NCBI GenBank assembly: GCA_026991215.1 | Contig: JALXBY010000379.1 | Location: 1 to 9,765, forward strand | Direction: 5' to 3' | Source of the DNA: Anaerolineales bacterium | GTDB taxonomy: Bacteria > Chloroflexota > Anaerolineae > Anaerolineales > DRMV01 | Length of the DNA stretch: 9,765 bases | Part shown: positions 1 through 6,085 of the stretch, in pieces | Layout: every line of letters starts with the position of its first letter | How positions within the stretch are numbered: the first letter of the stretch is position 1 | The notes under the pieces: generated by a model | Database searches by the model: none | What the model was told of the DNA's origin: nothing | Seen by the model: the letters and a program-made list of their open reading frames with translations, nothing else | Program-made: the position numbers and the translations under genes

Positions 1-22
1 GGGAAGGGTAGGCGCCCTTCCC
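1..22 (-). terminator. Possible terminator hairpin after the DUF505-like gene
   Basis: An 8-bp perfect inverted repeat (GGGAAGGG at 1-8, CCCTTCCC at 15-22, 6-base loop) starts 14 bases past the stop codon of the minus-strand gene. Position and stem strength suit a transcription terminator. A T-run, if there is one, would lie beyond the window edge, so intrinsic termination cannot be confirmed. Confidence 0.4.
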
Positions 23-35
23 CCCGGTTGGGCCG

Positions 36-2048
36 TCAGGCCTCCTGGTACATGGTCTGGTGGCCCCGCAGGATTTCGCCGGGCTGTGGGTTCATCTTAT
101 CGACCACGTCCAACAGGGCCAGGGCCGCCTTGGTCAGGCTGGTGCGGCCCACGTACCCGGCCACCCGCGCGGCCTCCAGCGCGTCCTGGAAGTCCTCTTT
201 GGAGAGGCCGCTGCGCTTCAGGGCCTCCGCGATGTTCCGGGGCAGGATGCGTACCTTCTGCTCCCGGACGTAGAGGGTGCCCACATCCCGCAGGGCCTGC
301 AGCACCCGGACGATGAGCGGGTTCACCGGGTTGCCGAAGCCCTTGGGCACGCCGCTCAGGGCTTCGTCCAGCTTGCGGCCGGCCTCGGTTTCCACGATGT
401 TGCCGTCGGGCAGCACGTCGATGAGGTGCCGGGCCTCCATCTTCTCCAAGGCCCAGCGGATGCGGTCAGGGTCGTGGTGGGCCAGCGCCTGGTAGAGTTC
501 CTCCAGGGTCATGCCCTGGGGCGGCAGGACGTGGAAGACTTCCAACTCGAATTTGGTGAGCAGGGGCAGCCGCCGGATGCCTTCGGCCATGTGCGCGTAG
601 AGGTAGCCGCTGCGGGTGGGTTCCGCGGTGCCGATGAGACCGGCGTCGTGGGCCTCCTGCCACCACTCCAGGCCGGGCGCGGAGAAGGTCTTGCGGGTCA
701 TGGTGATGGCCTTGACCGCGGTGGAGGAGATGTCCCGCTCCCGGTCCCCCTGTTCTTCCAGCACCTGATGGCCGAACTCGGTGATGGTGAACACGTCCCG
801 GCCCTTTTCGTCCACTTCGGTGCGGATGAGCTGGAAGGACTCCAGGCTGTACAGGGTTTCCCGCAGCACGAAGTTGTCGTCGTACCAGCGGGCCAGGTCC
901 TTGGCTTCCTGGAAGCGGCGGGCGATTTCCTGTTTCTTCTTGGGCATCTCCTCCAGGCGGCGGCCGTAGCGCTCCAGCAGGGCCTTGTATTCCCGGATCT
1001 TGCGATCGATCATCTCCCGCCGCAGCCGTTTGAAGGAAGGCAGGTCGTCTTCGTTCCCGCTCTGGCGGTACTTCTCCCAAAGGTGCTGGATGGCCTTGAG
1101 CACCTCGACTTCCTCGGCTTCGATGGCGATGGTCCACACTTCCTTGCGCGCGCCCTCGCGCCACAGGCGGAAGGCCTCCAGCGCCCATTCCCCCGCGGGC
1201 AGCAGTTCGCCCTGGTCGTCCACCAGGGCCCGGGCCTGAAGCATGGCCAGCGCGCCTTCGGGGATGTCCTCGCCGTCCACGTAGCGGGCCAGGTTCCACA
1301 GGATTTCCTCCGAAAGTACCGTGCCGGAAACGAAGCAGCCCATGGCCAGGGTCTGCTTGATGGCCTGGCCCAACGCGGTGAACGCGTACACGTCGGACTT
1401 GGGCACGCTGTAGGCAATCAGGCGCATGGCTTCGAGCAGGTGCTCCTCGTGGGAGCCGGTGGGCAGCCGGGAGGCCGGCGCGGGCCCCACGGGCACCTTA
1501 CGGATGACCTCAGCCAGGGCCTCGTCCAGAATCAGGCGGGGGGTGGCCTCCTCGTAGATTTCCAGCAGCCGCCGGCCGAACTCGGTCAACACCACCCGCT
1601 CCCGTTTGGCCTTGCGGTCCCACACCCTGGCCGCGAAGCCCCGCTGCAGCAGGGGTTCCACGGCCAGGGGACCGACCTGCCCGGCCTGGCGCGCGGCATC
1701 CAGCATGGCGATGACCTCGCTGCCCACCCAGCGCCAGTCGTCAGGCCAGGTTTCGGGCGGGGCCAGGCCGTAGGCTTCCCGCACCACGATGTCCCCTTTC
1801 ACGTCTTCATCCCGCTCCCGGAACACCTGGGGACCGCGGGCGTACAGTTCCCGCAACAACAGGGCCACCTGCTGGCCCAGGTACGTCGGCTCCCAGCGGT
1901 ACGCCCCCCGCTGGCGGACCAGGTTGGCCCGTTCCAGTTCCAGATACACCGGGAGTTCCTCTTCCCGGATTTCCGTATAGGGCTGTTGGGCTTCCCGGTC
2001 CTTCAACAGGCGTTCCAGCGCGATGGCGTGCTCTTTGCGGAGAATCAT
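36..2048 (-). CDS. DUF505-like protein of unknown function (670 aa)
   Basis: This is a soluble, charged, largely helical protein with no signal peptide or membrane segment. By recall it resembles the DUF505 family seen in thermophilic bacteria and archaea, whose function is unknown; that family call is moderate. The chain looks modular: short segments resembling the end of a winged-helix unit recur, at residues 56-65 (YLGQQVALLL), 155-164 (TEFGRRLLEI), 224-233, 423-432 (TEFGHQVLEE), 554-563 (TEAGRKLDEA) and 638-647. A long charged helix, probably coiled coil, lies at about 338-390. The start is the ATG at 2048, because a strong AAGGAGG Shine-Dalgarno sits just upstream; the reading frame is open for 46 more codons, but that part has no ribosome site and runs into the divergent promoter region. 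It is transcribed away from prs and appears monocistronic. DNA or RNA binding is suggested only by the winged-helix-like pattern. Confidence 0.8.
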   Translation of the reverse strand: MILRKEHAIALERLLKDREAQQPYTEIREEELPVYLELERANLVRQRGAYRWEPTYLGQQVALLLRELYARGPQVFRERDEDVKGDIVVREAYGLAPPETWPDDWRWVGSEVIAMLDAARQAGQVGPLAVEPLLQRGFAARVWDRKAKRERVVLTEFGRRLLEIYEEATPRLILDEALAEVIRKVPVGPAPASRLPTGSHEEHLLEAMRLIAYSVPKSDVYAFTALGQAIKQTLAMGCFVSGTVLSEEILWNLARYVDGEDIPEGALAMLQARALVDDQGELLPAGEWALEAFRLWREGARKEVWTIAIEAEEVEVLKAIQHLWEKYRQSGNEDDLPSFKRLRREMIDRKIREYKALLERYGRRLEEMPKKKQEIARRFQEAKDLARWYDDNFVLRETLYSLESFQLIRTEVDEKGRDVFTITEFGHQVLEEQGDRERDISSTAVKAITMTRKTFSAPGLEWWQEAHDAGLIGTAEPTRSGYLYAHMAEGIRRLPLLTKFELEVFHVLPPQGMTLEELYQALAHHDPDRIRWALEKMEARHLIDVLPDGNIVETEAGRKLDEALSGVPKGFGNPVNPLIVRVLQALRDVGTLYVREQKVRILPRNIAEALKRSGLSKEDFQDALEAARVAGYVGRTSLTKAALALLDVVDKMNPQPGEILRGHQTMYQEA

Positions 2049-2209
2049 GGGCGTCGCCTCCTTGGTGTGAAGCTGGATGGAAAATGCGCAGGTTCCACCA
2101 TACCGCACCCGTGCAAACACCACGTTAGCAGAAGCATAACACAACATAAGTGCACCCAACCTGGGGTATACTTTCCCCGGCTCCATCCCCGGCCCGCAGG
2201 AGGGAGGGC
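2049..2209. promoter_or_regulatory. Divergent promoter region between the DUF505-like gene and prs
   Basis: This 161-base spacer must hold promoters for both outward-facing genes. On the plus strand, TATACT at 2167-2172 is a good -10 box for prs, although no convincing -35 is visible. It is framed by GGGG (2163-2166) and CCCC (2175-2178), an inverted repeat centred on the -10 box. On the minus strand, TATGCT (2138-2133) with TTGGGT (2159-2154) is a weak candidate with a short 15-base spacer. The prs leader from about 2179 ends in a purine-rich ribosome site, GGAGGGAGGG (2199-2208). Confidence 0.45.
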
Positions 2210-3172
2210 ATGTACGGCGACATCAAACTCTTCGCCGGTTCCGCCTCGCCAGAACTGGCCCAGAAAATTGCCGATTACCTGGGCATCCCCCTGAGCGGCG
2301 TGGACTTGATCGAGTTCCCCAACGAAAACCTGTTCGCCCGGCTGCACCAGAGCGTCCGCGGGCAGGACGTGTTCATCATTCAGACCACGTCCCGGCCGGT
2401 GCACCGTAACCTGATGGAACTGTTGATTTTGATTCAAACCGCCCGCCTGGATTCCGCGGCCCGCATCACCGCGGTGGTGCCTTACCTTTGTTATGCCCGT
2501 TCGGACAAGAAGGACCAGCCCCGCGTCCCCATCACCGCCCGGCTGGTCGCGGACATGATTCAGGTGGCCGGCGCGGACCGCTACATCACCCTGGACCTGC
2601 ACGCGGCCCAGATTCAGGGCTTCTTCTCCATCCCTGGCGACGTGCTCACCGCGTTCCACCTGCTGAGCGACTACGTGCGGCAGGAACTCCTGCCCCACCT
2701 GCACCGCCCCGTGGTGGTCACGCCAGACCTGGGCTTCGCCAAACGGGGCCGGAACTTCGCGGAAAGCCTGAACCTGCCCATCGCATTCGTGGAGAAACGG
2801 CGCCTGGGCGACGAGGCCCGTACCGAGGTGCTTTCGGTCATCGGCGACGTGGAAAACCGCGACGTCATCCTGGTGGACGACGAAGTGGACACCGCGGGGT
2901 CCATGGTCAACGCCTTCCGCACCGTGAAGGAGCACGGTGCCCGGGACGTGTACCTGGTCTTCGTCCACCCCGTGTTCTCCCACCCCGCGGTGGAACGGCT
3001 GGCTTCGATCGACGCGAAGGCCATCATCACCACGGATACCATCCCCATCCCTCCGGAACAGCGGGAGAAATTGGGGAAGCGACTGCGCATCGTTTCCGTC
3101 GCGCCCCTGCTGGCTGAGGTCATCCGCCGGGTGCACGAAGGTCGCAGCGTGGGGGCCTTGTTCAACGAGTAA
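2210..3172 (+). CDS. prs: Ribose-phosphate pyrophosphokinase (PRPP synthase)
   Basis: The enzyme transfers diphosphate from ATP to ribose 5-phosphate, giving PRPP for purine, pyrimidine, histidine, tryptophan and NAD synthesis in the cytoplasm. The 320-aa length fits the family. Visible motifs are YARSDKKDQPR (95-105), RVPITARLVADMIQVAGADR (105-124), DLHAAQIQGFF (129-139, including the conserved His131), the flexible-loop EKRR (195-198) and the PRPP loop VDDEVDTAGS (222-231). The N-terminal ATP-binding segment is unusual: FPNEN (36-40) replaces the common F-S-(D/N)-x-E, so the usual Glu is Asn. The ATG at 2210 is chosen because a strong GGAGGGAGGG precedes it. An in-frame ATG at 2150 lacks a ribosome site and lies upstream of the likely -10 box. 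mutM follows after 22 bases, so the two are probably cotranscribed. Confidence 0.93.
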   Translation: MYGDIKLFAGSASPELAQKIADYLGIPLSGVDLIEFPNENLFARLHQSVRGQDVFIIQTTSRPVHRNLMELLILIQTARLDSAARITAVVPYLCYARSDKKDQPRVPITARLVADMIQVAGADRYITLDLHAAQIQGFFSIPGDVLTAFHLLSDYVRQELLPHLHRPVVVTPDLGFAKRGRNFAESLNLPIAFVEKRRLGDEARTEVLSVIGDVENRDVILVDDEVDTAGSMVNAFRTVKEHGARDVYLVFVHPVFSHPAVERLASIDAKAIITTDTIPIPPEQREKLGKRLRIVSVAPLLAEVIRRVHEGRSVGALFNE

Positions 3173-3194
3173 GCGGGCGTTTGGAAGCCTTATC

Positions 3195-4010
3195 ATGCCC
3201 GAACTGCCCGAAGTCGCCACCTGGATGCGCCGACTCCAGCAGGGCGGCCCGCAGGTGCCGGGTCTGGTGGGCCTTCGGGTGGAGGCCGTGCCGTGGGTGA
3301 ACCCGGAGGTGCTGCGGTCCCCCGCGGTGGAAACCTTCAGGGCGCGGCTCCAGGGGCAGCGGCTGCGGGCCTTCGGCCGGCGGGGGAAGCACCTGCTGGC
3401 CTACCTGGACGAGGGCGCGCTGCTCTTCCACCTGGGGATGAGCGGCCGGTTCGCGGTGTGCCCTGCAGGACACAGGTGGCCCGAACACACCCATCTGGCC
3501 CTGGCCCTGCAAGGGAAGTGGGTGTGGTGCTTCGTGGCCCCGCGACGGTTCGGGTACGTGGCCTGGCACGCGCGGCCCTGGGAGGCCCTGCTGCATCTGG
3601 GTCCGGACGCGTTGGGGCCTTTGTTGGATGCCGAGGGTTTTGCCCGCCGCGTGCGTAATCGGCAGGCCCGCATCAAGGCCCTGCTCCTGGACCAGCGCTT
3701 TCTGGCCGGGGTGGGCAACATTTATGCAGACGAGGCCCTGCACCGGGCAGGAATCCATCCGGCCCGCCGGGCCGCGAGCCTCTCCGAAGCGGAAGCCCGC
3801 CGGCTGTGGCATGGGCTGCAGCAGGTCCTGCACGAGGGGCTGGCCCACCGGGGCGCGACCTTCGACGCGGTGTACCCCCACGGGGGCTTTCAGCACCGCT
3901 TTCGGGTCTACGGCCGTGCGGGGGCGGCCTGTTATACTTGCGGTACACCCATTGCCCGGATGCGCCTGGCCGGTCGCACCACCCACTACTGCCCCACGTG
4001 CCAGCGCTGA
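3195..4010 (+). CDS. mutM: Formamidopyrimidine-DNA glycosylase / AP lyase
   Basis: This base-excision repair enzyme removes 8-oxoguanine and formamidopyrimidines and cuts the abasic site by beta,delta-elimination. The protein begins MPELPEV, giving the Pro2 nucleophile and catalytic Glu3 and Glu6 after Met removal. Lys65 in RRGKHLL matches the conserved catalytic-domain lysine, and LGMSGRF (80-86) holds the intercalating Met82. The helix-two-turn-helix lies near 155-190 with GNIYADE (174-180). The C-terminal zinc finger uses Cys246, Cys249, Cys266 and Cys269, with the DNA-contacting Arg261. Length (271 aa) is normal. The start is fixed by the obligatory N-terminal Pro-Glu; the ribosome site is weak. 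The stop codon lies inside the first unit of a heptamer array. It follows prs by 22 bases and precedes the small anchored protein by 67. Confidence 0.96.
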   Translation: MPELPEVATWMRRLQQGGPQVPGLVGLRVEAVPWVNPEVLRSPAVETFRARLQGQRLRAFGRRGKHLLAYLDEGALLFHLGMSGRFAVCPAGHRWPEHTHLALALQGKWVWCFVAPRRFGYVAWHARPWEALLHLGPDALGPLLDAEGFARRVRNRQARIKALLLDQRFLAGVGNIYADEALHRAGIHPARRAASLSEAEARRLWHGLQQVLHEGLAHRGATFDAVYPHGGFQHRFRVYGRAGAACYTCGTPIARMRLAGRTTHYCPTCQR

Positions 4011-4061
4011 CTGCCGACACCCAACCGCTGACCGCGGACCGCGCACCGCCGACTGCTGACA
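4006..4061. repeat. Degenerate heptamer tandem array, eight units
   Basis: Eight consecutive 7-base units fill the gap after mutM: GCTGACT, GCCGACA, CCCAACC, GCTGACC, GCGGACC, GCGCACC, GCCGACT and GCTGACA. The consensus is about GCYGACC. The array starts inside the last codons of mutM, so its first unit supplies the TGA stop, and it ends 16 bases before the next start codon. It resembles the short tandemly repeated heptamers known from cyanobacteria and many Chloroflexota; the latter is from general familiarity. Related units occur at 4728-4741 and 9510-9544. Confidence 0.8.
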
Positions 4062-4077
4062 ACTACAGGAGCCGACC

Positions 4078-4659
4078 ATGGGCTGGTTCGCCTGGCTGTT
4101 CGTGTTCACCCTGGGATTTGCCGTAGGCGCGTTGCTCAGTTGGCTTTACACCCGGTACGTGGAATGCCCTGCCCTGGCCTCCCGCCCGGCCGAAGGGTTG
4201 GAGGACGTGGATGTGGCCCTTCGGGAGCGCCGGGGCCGTTTGGAGGTCTACAGCCAGGGCCGCTGGTATGGCGAGGCCAAGAAGGTGCCGGAAGAGGTGT
4301 TGCATCACATGCAGCGGCGCAGCCTGCAGTGGTTGCGCTGGCTCAAGGCGGGGGAAACGGTGGCTTACGCGCCCGGCCGCCCCGCGCCGGCCCGGACCCC
4401 TCCACGCGAAACCCCCGCGACCGAGGAGCCGGACCCGGCCCGCATGTATGCCCAAATCGAAGCCCGCGCCCGCCAGTTGTTGGGGCAGCGGGGGTTGCAG
4501 GTACTGTTGCGGCTGGTCCCCCAGGGCCCTGGCGTGGTCATCCGGGTCAACGACCAGGTCTACCAACGGGTGGACGACATCCCCGACCCCCGCATCCGGG
4601 AAGTGCTGCGGGAGGCCGTGCGCTCCTGGGAGGCGGATTTGCGCCGTAAGCGGGGATAG
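4078..4659 (+). CDS. Small membrane-anchored protein of unknown function (193 aa)
   Basis: I do not recognise a named family. The N-terminus has one hydrophobic helix (about residues 4-24, with no clear signal-peptidase site), so the protein is probably anchored in the membrane. Next comes a small charged domain (about 40-95) containing GRLEVYSQGRWYGEAKKVPEE, then a Pro-rich linker (about 99-119, RPAPARTPPRETPATEEPDP). A C-terminal domain (about 121-186) includes VVIRVNDQVYQRVDDIPDP, which reads as a small beta-sheet unit followed by a helix. The ATG has an AGGAG ribosome site at a good distance. It sits third in the prs-mutM direction and could be cotranscribed with them, although the heptamer array lies between. 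Base composition matches its GC-rich neighbours, so it appears native. Domain limits are inferred from the sequence alone. Confidence 0.8.
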   Translation: MGWFAWLFVFTLGFAVGALLSWLYTRYVECPALASRPAEGLEDVDVALRERRGRLEVYSQGRWYGEAKKVPEEVLHHMQRRSLQWLRWLKAGETVAYAPGRPAPARTPPRETPATEEPDPARMYAQIEARARQLLGQRGLQVLLRLVPQGPGVVIRVNDQVYQRVDDIPDPRIREVLREAVRSWEADLRRKRG

Positions 4660-4703
4660 CGGTTGGCGAGGGTATTTGGAGTTTAATTGGCTCAGTAACG
4701 GAT

Positions 4704-4713
4704 AAGGTGTGAG
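4704..4713 (+). repeat. Left copy of the 10-bp direct repeat AAGGTGTGAG
   Basis: This exact 10-mer recurs in the same orientation at 6034-6043. Together the copies bracket the AT-rich island and its adjoining stem-loops. It may be a target-site duplication or recombination junction, but chance is not excluded for a repeat this short. Confidence 0.4.
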
Positions 4714-4727
4714 CGGCCATAACAAAC

Positions 4728-4741
4728 AGTCAGCGGTTAGG
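4728..4741 (-). repeat. Two heptamer units related to the array after mutM
   Basis: Read on the minus strand, this stretch is CCTAACC GCTGACT, two adjacent 7-base units matching the array at 4006-4061. The flanking heptamer matches poorly, so only two units are counted. Confidence 0.45.
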
Positions 4742-4836
4742 GCGCATGCAAATGTTGCCGAAGGGGGAAAAGAAAAAGAGAAACTCCTGACCGTACAATG
4801 ACTCCGCTGCAAAAACGCGGTTGATGTAGGATTATA

Positions 4837-4852
4837 CCCCTATATATAGGGG
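4837..4852. repeat. Perfect 16-bp palindrome CCCCTATATATAGGGG
   Basis: The sequence is fully self-complementary with no loop, which suits a binding site for a dimeric protein better than an RNA hairpin. A TATAAT (minus strand, 4836-4831) abuts its left edge, and a short GC-GAAA-GC element follows on the right. There is no T-run on either strand, so it is not a standard terminator. What binds it, if anything, is unknown. Confidence 0.6.
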
Positions 4853-4870
4853 CGAAAGCGCTGTGTAGAC

Positions 4871-4899
4871 CAATATATTGACATCCTCGCGTCTATAAT
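4871..4899 (+). promoter_or_regulatory. 10-bp palindrome with TTGACA and TATAAT boxes at wrong spacing
   Basis: CAATATATTG (4871-4880) is a perfect palindrome overlapping a consensus TTGACA (4878-4883). A consensus TATAAT follows at 4894-4899. Only 10 bases separate the boxes instead of about 17, so they cannot act as one standard sigma-70-type promoter. TATAAT could work with a weak upstream element or an activator. Transcription from it would run antisense into the 3' end of the glycosyltransferase-like gene. Confidence 0.25.
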
Positions 4900-4924
4900 G
4901 GCCTTTTTGCGGTGGAGTTACTTT

Positions 4925-5869
4925 TTACTTCTTTGTATCCAATTTCCAAGCCATATATACGTTTATGAGTTCTCTGGCCCATACCCACAATGGCAAAATC
5001 CAACCCCATTTCATCCATTGGTGGGGCACTCCATATCCTATAAGCAGGGGCAACCATGATAAAAGAATCGTGGGCCAATCATTGGAAAGTGCGATAAGCA
5101 TTGTGCAATGATATAATGCAAAATAAGGGCTTACCAATAATGTTTGGGCAGCAATAAACCGAAGACGTGCAGTGGGACCCACGCGGGGGAAGATATACAA
5201 CGAAAAGGGAAGTGTTAGCAACCCATAAGGCCATATTGAGGCATTCCACCAAGTTGCACGAAACTCAACTAACGTGTCTACCCAATATTTTGGCCATTGC
5301 GGCCATAAGATTATAGAAAATATACTTATGCTTATGGCACCAAATAAAACCTCTGCAAGAATGTATAGTGGCCGATCTTGATGAAGCAGCCAATACACTT
5401 GATAAATTAATATCCCCAAACCAACTTGAGGTTTTGTCAGAAGGGCAAGCCAACTTATACCAAGAAAAGAGAAAGGTAGGCGTTTCCTATAAACCAACAA
5501 GAAAATTATCAAGCCAAAAATAGGAAAAAACTCAATTTGACCTAACCAGATTGTCCATAAGAATGGTAAACTCAAGAAAACATTCCACCAAGGTCGATTA
5601 CTTTGATACATCTGCGCAAGTATTCCTACACTCCAAACATTCAAAAAAGTAAGTATCTGCCACGATAAAGGCCATCCAAGACGAGAAAGAGGATAAGTCA
5701 GTAAATAAACCCATCCGGGAGCAGTTGTGCCCGGAAACGGAGACCGCAGATAGAAATGCAATGCATCATATCCGCCGGGCCAGAATCGGATACCTATTGC
5801 AACGGCAAAGGCGATAATGAAAAGCAAAAGTTTATTAAACCTATCATGTTTTTCTATCGAGAGCTTCAT
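4925..5869 (-). CDS. Multi-pass membrane protein, GT87/DUF2029-like glycosyltransferase
   Basis: A 314-aa protein with about eight or nine hydrophobic helices (roughly 13-29, 68-88, 98-126, 133-163, 168-189, 210-228, 236-262, 266-281 and 287-306). The pattern resembles GT-C-fold glycosyltransferases of the GT87/DUF2029 group, which use polyprenyl-phosphate sugars to build cell-surface glycans. Supporting features are an acidic residue in the first extracytoplasmic loop (Asp35 in GGYDALHFY), GQIEF at 110-114 and TKPQ at 145-148. The family is a probable call; sugar and acceptor are unknown. The ATG at 5869 is chosen because the hydrophobic core follows directly and the upstream frame runs into the stem-loop block; the ribosome site is weak. 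The gene is strikingly AT-rich against its neighbours, with one 60-base sample at 5461-5520 near 33% GC, which suggests acquisition by transfer. No partner glycan gene is nearby, and it is shorter than many GT87 proteins. Confidence 0.72.
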   Translation of the reverse strand: MKLSIEKHDRFNKLLLFIIAFAVAIGIRFWPGGYDALHFYLRSPFPGTTAPGWVYLLTYPLSRLGWPLSWQILTFLNVWSVGILAQMYQSNRPWWNVFLSLPFLWTIWLGQIEFFPIFGLIIFLLVYRKRLPFSFLGISWLALLTKPQVGLGILIYQVYWLLHQDRPLYILAEVLFGAISISIFSIILWPQWPKYWVDTLVEFRATWWNASIWPYGLLTLPFSLYIFPRVGPTARLRFIAAQTLLVSPYFALYHCTMLIALSNDWPTILLSWLPLLIGYGVPHQWMKWGWILPLWVWARELINVYMAWKLDTKK

Positions 5870-5901
5870 GGCTTGGTAGTCACTTGTTGAGTAATCAATC
5901 A

Positions 5902-5907
5902 AGTATA
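5902..5907 (-). promoter_or_regulatory. Candidate -10 box for the GT87-like gene
   Basis: TATACT on the minus strand lies 32 bases before the chosen start codon. No good -35 is visible. The inverted repeat CGTTC-GA-GAACG (5909-5920) sits directly upstream and could act as an operator. This would give the foreign gene its own promoter, independent of rny. Confidence 0.3.
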
Positions 5908-5908
5908 G

Positions 5909-6054
5909 CGTTCGAGAACGATACCCCTCTTCTCCGGGATGTCCTTCCGGACGCTCCCGCAGTGTGGGATGCGGCGGCCGTAACCAGTTGAGTTCGAACA
6001 AGCACAAGGCCGCCCGCCGCATCCCAAATGGCAAAGGTGTGAGTCTTACGAGAC
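5909..6054. other. Compact block of four stem-loops, unknown function
   Basis: Four inverted repeats follow one another between rny and the GT87-like gene: 5909-5920 (CGTTC/GAACG, 2-base centre); 5935-5959 (CGGGA/TCCCG plus GTCC/GGAC with a small internal loop and a TTCC tip); 5966-6025 (12-bp perfect arms GGGATGCGGCGG/CCGCCGCATCCC, with a further CC/GG pairing inside); and 6043-6054 (GTCT/AGAC around TACG). None is followed by a T-run. A 64-codon frame across the block has no ATG start and looks spurious. It could be a mobile repeat of REP or MITE type, a small structured RNA, or a readthrough barrier after rny. No known RNA family is recognised. Confidence 0.55.
6034..6043 (+). repeat. Right copy of the 10-bp direct repeat AAGGTGTGAG
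   Basis: Identical to 4704-4713 and in the same orientation. It lies 43 bases beyond the stop codon of rny, just outside the largest stem-loop. Confidence 0.4.
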
Positions 6055-6085
6055 AGGGTGTTTCCAGCCGACAGCCTGACCGCCC

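Larger units (their letters stand above)
4660..4924. other. Noncoding AT-rich left part of the island
   Basis: No convincing gene was found in these 265 bases. Composition turns sharply AT-rich just after the stop of the preceding gene. Contents: one copy of a 10-bp direct repeat (4704-4713), two heptamer units on the minus strand (4728-4741), a 24-base purine tract (4760-4783), a 16-bp palindrome (4837-4852), a 10-bp palindrome (4871-4880) and TTGACA and TATAAT boxes (4878-4899). It lies between two convergent genes. Confidence 0.6.

Noticed and set aside
2150..2209. An earlier in-frame ATG for prs
   Set aside because: There is no ribosome site before it, the likely -10 box lies downstream of it, and the family starts near MYGDIKLFAG.
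60..2294. A 744-codon plus-strand open frame opposite the DUF505-like gene
   Set aside because: It is rich in His, Gln, Gly and Pro with no recognisable domain, as expected for an antisense frame in GC-rich DNA. It also runs through the prs promoter and start.
2045..3220. A 391-codon minus-strand open frame opposite prs
   Set aside because: The translation has the same His/Val/Gln-rich shadow character, while the plus strand encodes a clear Prs.
4006..4061. A CRISPR array
   Set aside because: The units are only 7 bases, contiguous and without spacers.
4063..4812. A 249-codon minus-strand frame opposite the small anchored protein
   Set aside because: It has no recognisable domain, crosses the composition boundary and heptamer units, and lies opposite a gene with a good start and ribosome site.
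4878..4899. TTGACA and TATAAT as one strong sigma-70-type promoter
   Set aside because: Both boxes are consensus, but the spacer is only 10 bases, far too short. It is kept only as a low-confidence regulatory cluster.
5909..5920. CGTTC-GA-GAACG as a LexA (SOS) box
   Set aside because: The Bacillus-type box has GAAC-N4-GTTC. Here the arms are reversed and the spacing is two.
5966..6025. The large stem-loop as an intrinsic terminator for rny
   Set aside because: The stem is strong, but no T-run follows it in the direction of rny transcription and the loop is long.
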